A stretch of 64,000 nucleotides of DNA from Rhodanobacter thiooxydans (GTDB lineage Bacteria > Pseudomonadota > Gammaproteobacteria > Xanthomonadales > Rhodanobacteraceae): the NCBI RefSeq assembly GCF_021545845.1, contig NZ_CP088923.1, forward strand, positions 3,472,001 through 3,536,000, in the 5' to 3' direction. The notes beneath the pieces were generated by a model. The model saw only the letters and a program-made list of their open reading frames with translations. It was not told where the DNA came from and ran no database searches. Both the position numbers and the translations under genes were made by a program. Below are positions 1 through 7,604 of this stretch, piece after piece. Position 1 is the stretch's first letter, and each line of letters begins with the position of its first letter.

Positions 1-775
1 GCACCGCGCGGATGTCGTAGAGGTCGGAGAAGTCCAGCGACTTGCGCTGCATCTTCTTCCAGATCGAATAGATGTGCTTGGGCCGCCCGGCCAGCTCGGC
101 CTGGATGCCGGCCGCCGCCAGCGCGCGCTGCAGTTGGTCCAGCGAATCGTGGATGAACGCCTCGCGGTCGGCGCGGCGCTCGTCGAGCAGGTTGGCGATG
201 CGCCGGTAGGTGCCCGGCTGCAGGTAGCGGAACGCCAGATCCTCCAGCTCCCACTTCAGCTGCCAGATGCCGAGCCGGTTCGCCAGCGGCGCGTGGATGT
301 CGCGGGTGAGCCGTGCCAGCGCCTGCCGCTCGTCCTCCGGCAACGCCGGCGCCGCACGCATCCGCGCCAGCTGCCGCGCCAGCAGCACGAACACCACGCG
401 CAGGTCGCGCACGATCGCCAGCAGCAGCCGGCGCAGACCCTCGGCCGCGCCCTGCGGCGGCCGCTGCGCGTGCAGCGCCCACACCTGCTCGGCCGCTTGC
501 TGGCCGTCGACCAGCCGCTGCAGTTCGGCCGGCAACGCCGCGCGACGCTGCGCCCACAGCGCAGGGTCGACCCGGGCCAGCTCGAACCACAGCGCCGCCG
601 CCTGGGTCTGCGCGTCGCAACCGAGCATGCCGAGCAGTTCCAGCACGTCGGCGCATTCGACCTGGTTCACCGCGCGGGTGGTGCAGGCCTCCAGCGGCTC
701 GGCCAGTGCCGGCAACACGGCGCCGGCATGCTCGCGCCAGCGGGACAAACTGGAGGGTTCGACGATCGGGGCCAT
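1..775 (-). CDS. relA: GTP pyrophosphokinase RelA, N-terminal part (cut by window edge)
   Basis: Synthesises (p)ppGpp from GTP/GDP and ATP on starved ribosomes in the cytoplasm (family knowledge). The 258 visible residues end inside the synthetase domain. They contain the very conserved stretches APLANRLGIWQLKWELED (about 160-177) and GRPKHIYSIWKKMQRKSLDF (about 228-247), followed by DLYDIRAV. In the N-terminal pseudo-hydrolase region the HD dyad of SpoT/Rel is absent; the matching stretch reads ALWFELARVDP. This points to a synthetase-only RelA rather than SpoT. The start is the ATG at 773-775. The catalytic synthetase residues, TGS and ACT domains lie beyond the left edge. The gene diverges from the secreted protein at 917. 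Confidence 0.9.
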   Translation of the reverse strand, partial: MAPIVEPSSLSRWREHAGAVLPALAEPLEACTTRAVNQVECADVLELLGMLGCDAQTQAAALWFELARVDPALWAQRRAALPAELQRLVDGQQAAEQVWALHAQRPPQGAAEGLRRLLLAIVRDLRVVFVLLARQLARMRAAPALPEDERQALARLTRDIHAPLANRLGIWQLKWELEDLAFRYLQPGTYRRIANLLDERRADREAFIHDSLDQLQRALAAAGIQAELAGRPKHIYSIWKKMQRKSLDFSDLYDIRAV

Positions 776-916
776 GGAAGATCAGCTCGGGTATTGCCGC
801 CTCATGGTAGCCGCAGCCGCGCCGACCGTCGTGGGGCAAATCGCCCTGCTCCCCTTGGCGCGGGGCCGTCCTACCGCGCAGAATCGGCGCTTCCCTTCTG
901 CCCCGAGGATGCGCCC

Positions 917-1396
917 ATGTCGATTCGTCCCCGCCACCCGCGCTTGCCGCTGCTGCTGGCGCTGTCGCTGGCTTGCCTGTCTGCGCAGGCGCAACAGGCC
1001 GATGGCCTGCAACAGCGCATGAGCGCCACCGAATTCAAGGCCGCCGGCCTGGACAAGCTGTCGGCGCAGGAATTGCAGAATCTCGACGAATGGCTACGCC
1101 AGCACGGCAAGACCACCACCAAGATGGTCGACACCAGCGGCCAGCCGGTGTTCTACGAACCAAAGCAGAAGCGCAGCAAGTTCAACGCCCACCTGGTCGG
1201 GCACTTCAGCGGCTGGCACGGCCACGACGAATTCACCCTGGACAATGGCCAGGCATGGAAGCAGATCGGCTCGGACGCACCCGTCTGCATGAGCGCCGAC
1301 AACCCGGCGGTCAAGCTCAAGCCGTCGCTGTTCGACAGCTGGCTGATGTACGTGAATGGCTGCAACGGCAGCGTGCACGTGCGGCGGACGCGCTGA
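917..1396 (+). CDS. Small secreted protein of unknown function
   Basis: The product has 159 residues. It starts with a clear Sec signal peptide (basic MSIRPRHPR, hydrophobic LPLLLALSLACL, cleavage expected after SAQAQA-like residues near 25). The mature part is soluble and polar, with two cysteines near the C-terminus (PVCMSADN and VNGCNGS) that could form a disulphide in the periplasm. The second half (DEFTLDNGQAWKQIGSDA) looks like a small beta-domain, and PVCMSADNPAVKLKPSLFDS follows. I do not recognise a named family; similar proteins are familiar as hypothetical secreted proteins in this order. The stop codon lies inside a perfect hairpin. A longer upstream open frame was rejected because it is antisense to relA. 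Confidence 0.75.
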   Translation: MSIRPRHPRLPLLLALSLACLSAQAQQADGLQQRMSATEFKAAGLDKLSAQELQNLDEWLRQHGKTTTKMVDTSGQPVFYEPKQKRSKFNAHLVGHFSGWHGHDEFTLDNGQAWKQIGSDAPVCMSADNPAVKLKPSLFDSWLMYVNGCNGSVHVRRTR

Positions 1397-1422
1397 GAGG
1401 TTGTGATTTTTCAACCTCTCAG
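1393..1422 (+). repeat. Perfect 11-bp hairpin over the stop codon
   Basis: CTGAGAGGTTG at 1393-1403 pairs exactly with CAACCTCTCAG at 1412-1422 around an 8-base loop (TGATTTTT). The TGA stop of the preceding gene is in the left arm. No T-run follows the stem, so it is a stable 3' end or part of a dispersed repeat rather than a textbook terminator. Confidence 0.7.
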
Positions 1423-1520
1423 ACCGGCCACGGCGAGGGCATGGCGAGGGTATGGATGCCCGAGTTGAGGCAACGCAGGAGCAGTTGCCCGAGGGCCGGG
1501 CGTGTACCGGACTCGCGATC

Positions 1521-1549
1521 GAAGAAAACCACAGGATGTGGTTTTCTTC
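1521..1549. repeat. Perfect 12-bp hairpin next to the IS insertion point
   Basis: GAAGAAAACCAC (1521-1532) pairs exactly with GTGGTTTTCTTC (1538-1549) around a 5-base loop. Together with the hairpin at 1393-1422 it occupies the gap between two convergent genes. The right arm ends 11 bases before the left end of the IS element. It is either a terminator region for convergent transcripts or a mobile palindromic repeat. Confidence 0.7.
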
Positions 1550-1560
1550 ACAAGCTCTGA

Positions 1561-2776
1561 GAGGGTGTCGACAAAATAAAAATAGGCTGCGAACATGCCG
1601 TAAACAGGCACTTTGGGCGGGTTTGAATGAGCAAGACCGAGGCGACGCCGGTGAAACGAGGGCGCAAGCCGAGCCTGAACGCAGGGCATGTCACCGCCTT
1701 GCGTACCATCGTGAAGGCATCGCCGCACGCGACCTTGGACGAGGTGACCGGCGCGTTGCGTGAGCAAACGAAGGTCAAGGTCTGTTCGGCCACGGTGCGC
1801 AAGGCGCTGCGGCAGGCCGGTATCCACAAGGCGAAGCCTGCCATCGCCAAGCCGGAACCCACGCCGGCGGATGGTGCACCCCAACGCTATGGCTATACGG
1901 CAAGGCATCGGCGCAAGGAAGGTGCCAGCGGCATGAACACCGACCTGACCGACGCGGAATGGGCGTGGGTGGCTGACTTGTTCGAGCGCGATGGCGGGCA
2001 GGGGCGGCCCGTAAGCTATGCGCGCAAACGCGTCGTCGACGCCTGTTGTTATGTGGTGCGCACGGGGTGCGCCTGGCGCTTGCTGCCCAAGAGCTTCCCG
2101 CCGTGGGCCAGTGTCCACAAGACGTTCAGCCGCTGGGCGAAGGCCGGTTTGTTCGAAGCCATGCATGATCGTCTGCGCGCCCAGTGGCGGGAACGCGAAG
2201 GCCGCAAGCCCGAGCCCACGGCCGGCGTGATCGACGCACAAAGCAACCGCAGCAGCGCGCAAGGCGGCATGACTGGACGCGACGCCGGCAAGAAGGTCAA
2301 GGGTCGCAAACGCCACCTGTTGGTGGACACGCTCGGGTGGTTGTTGGCGGTGAGCGTGACCGCCGCCAGTGTGCAGGATCGCGATGCCGCGCCCGCCGTT
2401 GTGGATCAAGCCGTTGCCAAGGTTCCTGGACTGCTCAAGCTCTATGCCGACGGCGCCTACGCCGGCAAGTGCAAGGAAGGCATCGAGGCCGCGCACCCGA
2501 GCTTGAAGGTCGAGATCGTTCGCCACCCGCAAAACCGCAACACGGGATCGTGGCAGGGTGCACAGCTTCCGCTACTGCCCGACCCCGTGGCCAAAGGCTT
2601 CGTCGTCCTTGCCAAACGCTGGGTTGTTGAGCGCACTCATGCCTGGAACGAGCGCGCCCGGCGACTGATGGTGCACCATGATCGCTCCGCATGGGCGCCG
2701 GTGGCTTGGGTCTGGTTAGTCGAAGCGCGTATCCTCGCCACTAGACTCGCAAGCTGATTGTTTTGTCGACACCCTC
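1561..2776 (+). mobile_element. IS5-family insertion sequence, complete
   Basis: The ends are perfect 16-bp inverted repeats: GAGGGTGTCGACAAAA at 1561-1576 and its complement at 2761-2776. The flanks carry a 3-bp direct duplication, TGA (1558-1560 and 2777-2779). This fits the TNA target duplication known for the IS1031-type subgroup of IS5. The single transposase gene fills the 1216-bp element. It landed in the gap between the secreted-protein gene and hrpA, just beyond a long hairpin, and disrupts no gene. Perfect ends and an intact transposase suggest a recent, possibly active insertion. Confidence 0.93.
1627..2757 (+). CDS. IS5-family DDE transposase with N-terminal helix-turn-helix
   Basis: The product has 376 residues and catalyses cut-and-paste movement of the surrounding element. 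Residues about 10-70 form a winged-helix/HTH resembling the IS630-type N-terminus (RKPSLNAGHV through CSATVRKALRQAG). A basic linker follows. The IS5-type core begins near MNTDLTDAEWAWVADLF (about 103). The acidic triad is visible as VIDAQS, YADGAYAG and VVERTHAWNERARR, so the enzyme looks intact. The linker plus a second possible ATG inside the frame (MNTDLTD) suggests that a shorter product without the HTH could also be made. The ORF is uninterrupted. Confidence 0.93.
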   Translation: MSKTEATPVKRGRKPSLNAGHVTALRTIVKASPHATLDEVTGALREQTKVKVCSATVRKALRQAGIHKAKPAIAKPEPTPADGAPQRYGYTARHRRKEGASGMNTDLTDAEWAWVADLFERDGGQGRPVSYARKRVVDACCYVVRTGCAWRLLPKSFPPWASVHKTFSRWAKAGLFEAMHDRLRAQWREREGRKPEPTAGVIDAQSNRSSAQGGMTGRDAGKKVKGRKRHLLVDTLGWLLAVSVTAASVQDRDAAPAVVDQAVAKVPGLLKLYADGAYAGKCKEGIEAAHPSLKVEIVRHPQNRNTGSWQGAQLPLLPDPVAKGFVVLAKRWVVERTHAWNERARRLMVHHDRSAWAPVAWVWLVEARILATRLAS

Positions 2777-2836
2777 TGAGCAACTGACCCGAAGCCGGCG
2801 CCAGCCTGCTCCTGCGGCGCAGGGGCGCCGTATCGC

Positions 2837-5800
2837 TCAGCCCAGCGCCGCCAGCGCCTTGGCCAGGCGTTTGGCCGAGACCGGCTCGGCGGTCTTCAGT
2901 TCCTGCGCGAACAGCGAGACGCGCCATTCCTCGATCAGCCAGCGCAACTCGTCCAGACCCGCCGGGTCGGCGCCGGCGGCGCGGTGCTGCAGGTACGCGC
3001 GCCAATACGGCAGCACCTGCAGCAGGCGCTGCTGGTCCTTCGCCGGGTCCTGGCGCAGACGCTCGCCGCGCAGGCGCATCGCCTTCAGGTAGCGCGGGTA
3101 GTGCGCCAGCCGTGCCGGCGGCAGCTCGCGCAGGAAACCCGGCACCAGCAGCGCGTCGAACTGTTCGCGCAGATCGTCGTGGCTGGCGCGCGCGAAACCC
3201 AGCAGCGGCGGCTGCAGCCAGGGCTTGAGATCAGCCTGCGCCTCGATGATCGGTTCGGCCAGCTTCAGCCGCTCGACGCCGGCGCCGAACAGCTCGCGCG
3301 CGCACTGCGTGCGCAACGACTCGAACGCGCCGGCGGTGCGCACGTCCAGCTCATGGCGCTGCAGCAGGTCGGCGAAGCCGCCTTCGAGCAGGTCTTCGCG
3401 CAAGCCCTCCACGCCGCCCAATGGAGCGTACTTCAAGGCCAGCGCATGGCCGATCGGCAGCCGGCGGCGCGCCTGCTTCGCCTCGCTGGCCAGCGCATTG
3501 CGCAGCAGCCGCACCACGCCTTGCCGATGCGCCACGCGCGCTTCGTCGCTGCGCTCGAACACGCGCAGCGCCACCGTCTCGCCCAGGTCGACCAGCGCCG
3601 GGAACGCGGTGAGTCCGCCCTCGGAACGCAGCTGCGCTGGGATCTCCTCGAAATCCCAGCTGGCCACGTCTTCGCGGGTCAGCTCGAGATCGGTCTTGCG
3701 CGAGAACGCCTCGCGCGCCGGCCCTTCCCATTGCCCGCGCAGGGCCGCCAGGTCGCGACCGCTGGCCAGCGTCCTGCCACGCTCGTCATGCAGGCGGTAG
3801 CGCATCAGCAGGTGCGGCGGCAGTTCGACGGCGGTGAAGTCGCCGGCGGCAAGCTCGACGCCGGTGGCGCGTTGCAGGAATGCAGCCAGCGCCTTCACCA
3901 GCGATTCGTCGCGCGGCGCCTCGGCCTCGACGAACGCACGCGCGAAGTCCGGCGCAGGCACGAAGTTGCGCCGCAGCGCCTTGGGCAGGCCGCGGATCAG
4001 CTCGGCCACCTTGTCGGCCAGCAGGCCCGGCACCAGCCATTCGCAGCGTGCCAGCCGCAGCGCGTTCAACATCGCCAGCGGCAGCTGCAGGGTGACGCCG
4101 TCGGCCTCGTCGCCAGGAACGAAACGGTATTCGAGCCGGTAGCGTTGCGCGCCGATCTCCAGCGCGGCAGGGAAGGCCCTCGCGTCTAGCCCGGCGCCGC
4201 CGGCCATCACGTCGTCCAGCGACCAGCGCAGCGCCGCCTGCTCGGCCGGGCGTGCCTTGCGGTACCACACGTCCAGCGCGCGACTGCTGGCGATCTCCTC
4301 GGGCAGCTTGCCCTCGAAGAATGCGACCAGCTCGTCCTCGTGGCGAATCAGCCCCTCGCGCCGCTGCTTCGCCTCGATGCCCTGCGCCTCCTCCAGCACG
4401 CGCTGGTTCGCGCGCACGAAATCCACCTTCGTGTCGATGTCGCCGCGCACCAGCGCCTCGCGCAGGAAGATCGCATGGGCCAGCGCGGGATCCTGCCGCT
4501 GGAAGGTGACCGGCCGCTTCTCCACCAGCACCAGGCCAAACAGGCTGACCTGCTCGTACGCCACCACGCAGCCGCGCTTCTTCGACCAGTGCGGGTCGCG
4601 GCAATGTGTGCGCAGCAGGTGCGCGGCCTGCTGCTCGATCCACAGCGGCTCGACGCGTGCATTCATCATGCCCCACACGCGCCCGCCCACGTCGAGGATC
4701 TGCGCGCAGAAGACCCAGTTCGGCGGCGCCTTCGCCAGCGCCGAGCCGGGGAACAGCTGGAACTTGCGCTCGCGCGTGCTCTGGTAGACGCCCTTTTCGT
4801 CCTTGCGGCCGACCTGGGTGGGCAGGCCGGCGAGCAAGGCGCGATGTACTGATTCGTACAACCGATCGGCGTCGACGCTCTCGCTCCCTCCCCTGCTCGC
4901 AGGGGAGGGTTGGGGAGGGGTGCTCTTGATCTTAAAAGCTTCACCCCCTCCCAACCTCCCCCTGCGCGCAGGGGGAGGAGCAGGGCGCGCAGCTTGCGGC
5001 TGCCCATCCAGCTTCCAGCCTAGCTCCCCCACCACCAGCAGCAACTGCCGGTGCAGCTCGCGCCACTCGCGCATGCGCATGAAGCTGAGGAAGTGCCGCG
5101 AACACCAGTCGCGCAGTTTCGACTGGGTCAGCTCCTCGTGCGCATCGTGATAGGCGCGCCACAGGTTCAGCACGCCGGCGAAGTCGGACTTCGGATCGGC
5201 GAACGCGGCGTGTGCGGCGTCGGCCTGCTGGCGTGCATCGGCGGGGCGCTCGCGCGGGTCCTGGATGCTGAGGAAGGCGACGATGACGAGCAGCTCGCGC
5301 AGGGCATGCAGCTGCTCGCCCTCGACCAGCATGCGCGCCAGCTGCACGTCGATCGGCAACTTCGCCAGGGTACGGCCGATCGCGGTGAGCTTGCGCCCCT
5401 CGTCGATCGCGGAAATTTCGGTCAGCCGGCGGAAGCCGTCGGCCACCACGCGCGGGTCGGGCGCTTCCAGGAACGGGAACTCGTCGACCTCGCCCAGCTT
5501 CAGCGCCAGCATGCGCAGGATCACGTTGGCCAGCGACGAGCGCAGCAGTTCCGGGTCGGTGAATGCGGCGCGGCCGGCGAAATCCGCCTCGTCGTACAGG
5601 CGATAGCAGATGCCCGGTCCGACACGGCCGCAGCGGCCCTTGCGCTGATCCGCCGCCGCCTGCGAGATCGGTTCGACATGCAGCCGTTCGAGCTGGCTGC
5701 GCTGGCTGTAGCGCTTGACCCGCGCGGTACCGGTGTCGATCACGTAGCGGATGCGCGGCACGGTCAGCGAAGTCTCGGCCACGTTGGTCGCCAGCACCAC

Positions 5801-6856
5801 GCGGCGCTTCACGCCGGGCTTGAACACGCGGTCCTGCTCGCCAGCAGAGAGCCGTGCGTACAGCGGCATGATCTCGGTCTCGCGGTACTGCCGGCGCGAC
5901 AGCAGCAGGTGCGCGTCGCGGATCTCGCGCTCGCCGGGCAGGAACACCAGCACGTCGCCACGCGGATCGCCGCGGGTGATCTCGTCGAGCACGGCGGCGA
6001 TGTGCTCGGCGCTGCCCTGTCTGTGGTCAGAGTCACTTTTCGCCTGCGAAAAGTGACTCTGACCCCCCACTGGCCGCCAGCGCGTTTCGACCGGATACGC
6101 CCGCCCCTCCACCTCCACCACCGGCGCACCGTCGAAATGTTCGGCGAAGCGCGCGGTGTCGATCGTCGCCGAGGTGACGATGATCTTCAGTTCCGGCCGC
6201 TTGATCGCCAACCGTTTCAGATAGCCGAGCAGGAAGTCGATGTTGAGGCTGCGCTCGTGCGCCTCGTCGATGATCAAGGTGTCGTAGGCGGACAGCCACG
6301 GGTCGCCCTGCGTCTCGGCGAGCAGGATGCCGTCGGTCATGAACTTGATCAGGCTGCGCTCGGACACCTGGTCGTTGAAGCGCACCTGGAAACCCACCAC
6401 CTCGCCCAGCGGCGTGCCCAGTTCCTCGGCCACCCGGCGCGCGACCGAACGGGCGGCCAGCCGGCGCGGCTGGGTGCAGCCGATCATGCCGGCCTCGCCG
6501 CGGCCGGCGGCCAGGCACAGCTTCGGCAACTGGGTGGTCTTGCCCGAACCGGTCTCGCCGGCGATCACCACCACCTGGTGCTCGCGGATCAGCTTGACGA
6601 TGTCCTTGCCGCGCGCGCTGATCGGCAGCGATTCGTCCAGCCGGATCGGCGGCTTGGCCACGGCGCGGGCGCGACGTTTGGCCGCGGAACGTTCGATATC
6701 CGCGCGCAGCGACGCCAGCTTGTCTTCATCGGGTCGGCGCGACAGCGCACGCCAGCGGCCCAGCAGGCGGCCGAAATCGCGGCTGCATACCGTCTCCAGC
6801 TGGCCGCGCAGGCCGGAACCGGCGGAATCGTTGGCGGTCGAGTGGGTGTCGTTCAT
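2837..6856 (-). CDS. hrpA: ATP-dependent RNA helicase HrpA
   Basis: A DEAH-box RNA helicase of about 1339 residues; in E. coli, HrpA acts on mRNA and on stalled ribosomes (family knowledge). Motif I is GETGSGKTTQ (about 100-109), motif II IDEAH (about 196-200), motif III VTSAT, and motif VI QRKGRCGR (about 404-411). The long C-terminal HA2/OB/DUF3418 region is complete. The start at 6856 (MNDTHST) is chosen; an upstream in-frame ATG at 6868 is possible. Two stretches look like extra in-frame insertions relative to the family as I know it. Residues about 264-280 are encoded by an 18-bp palindrome and residues about 624-659 by two inverted copies of a GC-rich repeat. The gene converges on the IS element and diverges from dps. 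Confidence 0.95.
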   Translation of the reverse strand: MNDTHSTANDSAGSGLRGQLETVCSRDFGRLLGRWRALSRRPDEDKLASLRADIERSAAKRRARAVAKPPIRLDESLPISARGKDIVKLIREHQVVVIAGETGSGKTTQLPKLCLAAGRGEAGMIGCTQPRRLAARSVARRVAEELGTPLGEVVGFQVRFNDQVSERSLIKFMTDGILLAETQGDPWLSAYDTLIIDEAHERSLNIDFLLGYLKRLAIKRPELKIIVTSATIDTARFAEHFDGAPVVEVEGRAYPVETRWRPVGGQSHFSQAKSDSDHRQGSAEHIAAVLDEITRGDPRGDVLVFLPGEREIRDAHLLLSRRQYRETEIMPLYARLSAGEQDRVFKPGVKRRVVLATNVAETSLTVPRIRYVIDTGTARVKRYSQRSQLERLHVEPISQAAADQRKGRCGRVGPGICYRLYDEADFAGRAAFTDPELLRSSLANVILRMLALKLGEVDEFPFLEAPDPRVVADGFRRLTEISAIDEGRKLTAIGRTLAKLPIDVQLARMLVEGEQLHALRELLVIVAFLSIQDPRERPADARQQADAAHAAFADPKSDFAGVLNLWRAYHDAHEELTQSKLRDWCSRHFLSFMRMREWRELHRQLLLVVGELGWKLDGQPQAARPAPPPARRGRLGGGEAFKIKSTPPQPSPASRGGSESVDADRLYESVHRALLAGLPTQVGRKDEKGVYQSTRERKFQLFPGSALAKAPPNWVFCAQILDVGGRVWGMMNARVEPLWIEQQAAHLLRTHCRDPHWSKKRGCVVAYEQVSLFGLVLVEKRPVTFQRQDPALAHAIFLREALVRGDIDTKVDFVRANQRVLEEAQGIEAKQRREGLIRHEDELVAFFEGKLPEEIASSRALDVWYRKARPAEQAALRWSLDDVMAGGAGLDARAFPAALEIGAQRYRLEYRFVPGDEADGVTLQLPLAMLNALRLARCEWLVPGLLADKVAELIRGLPKALRRNFVPAPDFARAFVEAEAPRDESLVKALAAFLQRATGVELAAGDFTAVELPPHLLMRYRLHDERGRTLASGRDLAALRGQWEGPAREAFSRKTDLELTREDVASWDFEEIPAQLRSEGGLTAFPALVDLGETVALRVFERSDEARVAHRQGVVRLLRNALASEAKQARRRLPIGHALALKYAPLGGVEGLREDLLEGGFADLLQRHELDVRTAGAFESLRTQCARELFGAGVERLKLAEPIIEAQADLKPWLQPPLLGFARASHDDLREQFDALLVPGFLRELPPARLAHYPRYLKAMRLRGERLRQDPAKDQQRLLQVLPYWRAYLQHRAAGADPAGLDELRWLIEEWRVSLFAQELKTAEPVSAKRLAKALAALG
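4884..4981. repeat. Inverted pair of CTCCCTCCCC-type repeats inside hrpA
   Basis: Copy 1 (4884-4921) reads CTCCCTCCCCTGC, a short loop, then GCAGGGGAGGG and TTGGGGAGGGGT. Copy 2 (4942-4981) is the same type in the opposite orientation. Each copy is itself a hairpin. The same family occurs between genes at 12224-12262 and 26425-26462, with relatives at 26509-26638 and 41538. Here it is translated within hrpA (STPPQPSPASRGGS among others) without breaking the frame. Confidence 0.85.
6025..6064. repeat. 18-bp perfect palindrome inside the hrpA frame
   Basis: GGTCAGAGTCACTTTTCG (6025-6042) pairs with its exact complement at 6047-6064 around the 4-base loop CCTG. It is translated as part of GGQSHFSQAKSDSDHRQ, between the DEAH domain and the second helicase lobe. 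The family is usually shorter at this linker. Confidence 0.85.
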
Positions 6857-6892
6857 CGGACCGCGCATGATAGCTGCTGGCGGGTCGCCAAC

Positions 6893-6913
6893 CCGATAGC
6901 CGCGGACTATCGG
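6893..6913 (+). promoter_or_regulatory. Putative OxyR-type operator upstream of dps
   Basis: CCGATAG and CTATCGG form a perfect inverted repeat separated by 7 bases. The core is ATAG-N7-CTAT, the half-site pattern known for OxyR. A weaker second motif could begin near 6918. It lies about 83 bases before the dps start, and dps is a classical OxyR target. Regulator identity is an inference. Confidence 0.55.
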
Positions 6914-6995
6914 GAACATCCGAAGGATTCATTTCACCCGCGGGCACCGACCCGCTACGGTTGATCCATCGACTCACCGCAGGAAGGAGCAGCAC

Positions 6996-7463
6996 ATGGC
7001 CATTTCCATCGGTATCGCCGGGAAGGACCTCGAGGCGGTCGCCAGGCACCTGTCCCGGCTGCTGGCCGACACCTACTCGCTGTACCTGAAGACCCACAGC
7101 TTCCACTGGAACGTCACCGGCCCGCAGTTCAACAGCCTGCACACCATGTTCGCGACCCAGTACCACGAACTGTGGCTGGCCGCCGACGAGGTGGCCGAGC
7201 GCATCCGCACGCTGGACGTGTTCGCCCCCGGCTCCTACAGCCAGTTCGCCAAGCTCAGCGCGATCAAGGAAGAAGCCGGCGTGCCGGAATGGAAGGCGAT
7301 GGTGGCCCAGCTGGTCGAAGGCCACGAGATCGCCGCCGCCACCGCGCGCGACACGCTCAAGGCCGCCAACGCTGCCGGCGACGACGGCACCGCCGACATG
7401 GTCACCGGACGCCTGAAGGAGCACGAAAAGGCTGCCTGGATGCTGCGCTCGCTGCTGAAGTAG
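6996..7463 (+). CDS. dps: Dps-family DNA-protecting ferritin
   Basis: A 155-residue miniferritin that assembles into a dodecamer, oxidises and stores iron using H2O2, and protects DNA in stationary phase or under oxidative stress (family knowledge). The ferroxidase signature is visible as KTHSFHWNVTG (about 32-42) and HELWLAADEVAERIR (about 58-72). Length and overall four-helix layout are normal for Dps. A strong ribosome site (GGAAGGAG) precedes the ATG. A palindromic OxyR-like site lies upstream and a hairpin terminator downstream, so this is probably a single-gene unit. There is no lysine-rich N-terminal tail, so direct DNA binding is uncertain. Confidence 0.95.
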   Translation: MAISIGIAGKDLEAVARHLSRLLADTYSLYLKTHSFHWNVTGPQFNSLHTMFATQYHELWLAADEVAERIRTLDVFAPGSYSQFAKLSAIKEEAGVPEWKAMVAQLVEGHEIAAATARDTLKAANAAGDDGTADMVTGRLKEHEKAAWMLRSLLK

Positions 7464-7489
7464 GCCTTCCGGCGATTCGCCCGGAACCG

Positions 7490-7516
7490 ACGGCGCCTTC
7501 CCGGGGAGGGCGCCGT
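7490..7516 (+). terminator. Hairpin terminator after dps
   Basis: ACGGCGCC (7490-7497) pairs with GGCGCCGT (7509-7516), followed by a short pyrimidine run (TTCCGTCTC). It lies 27 bases after the dps stop. Confidence 0.65.
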
Positions 7517-7604
7517 TTCCGTCTCGCCCGCCGTCCTGGCGCGCTGCGCTCCTGACCTTGCGCTGACCGCAGCTGACGCGCTTTATTGAGCCCGATGGCA
7601 TGGA

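Noticed and set aside
74..916. Long plus-strand frame upstream of and in frame with the small secreted protein
   Set aside because: It is antisense to relA, has GC-rich low-complexity sequence, and the signal peptide at 917 gives the natural start.
5051..6964. 637-codon plus-strand frame opposite hrpA
   Set aside because: Its composition (Arg/Gln/Ala/His-rich) is typical of a shadow frame in high-GC DNA; hrpA on the other strand is a clear family member.
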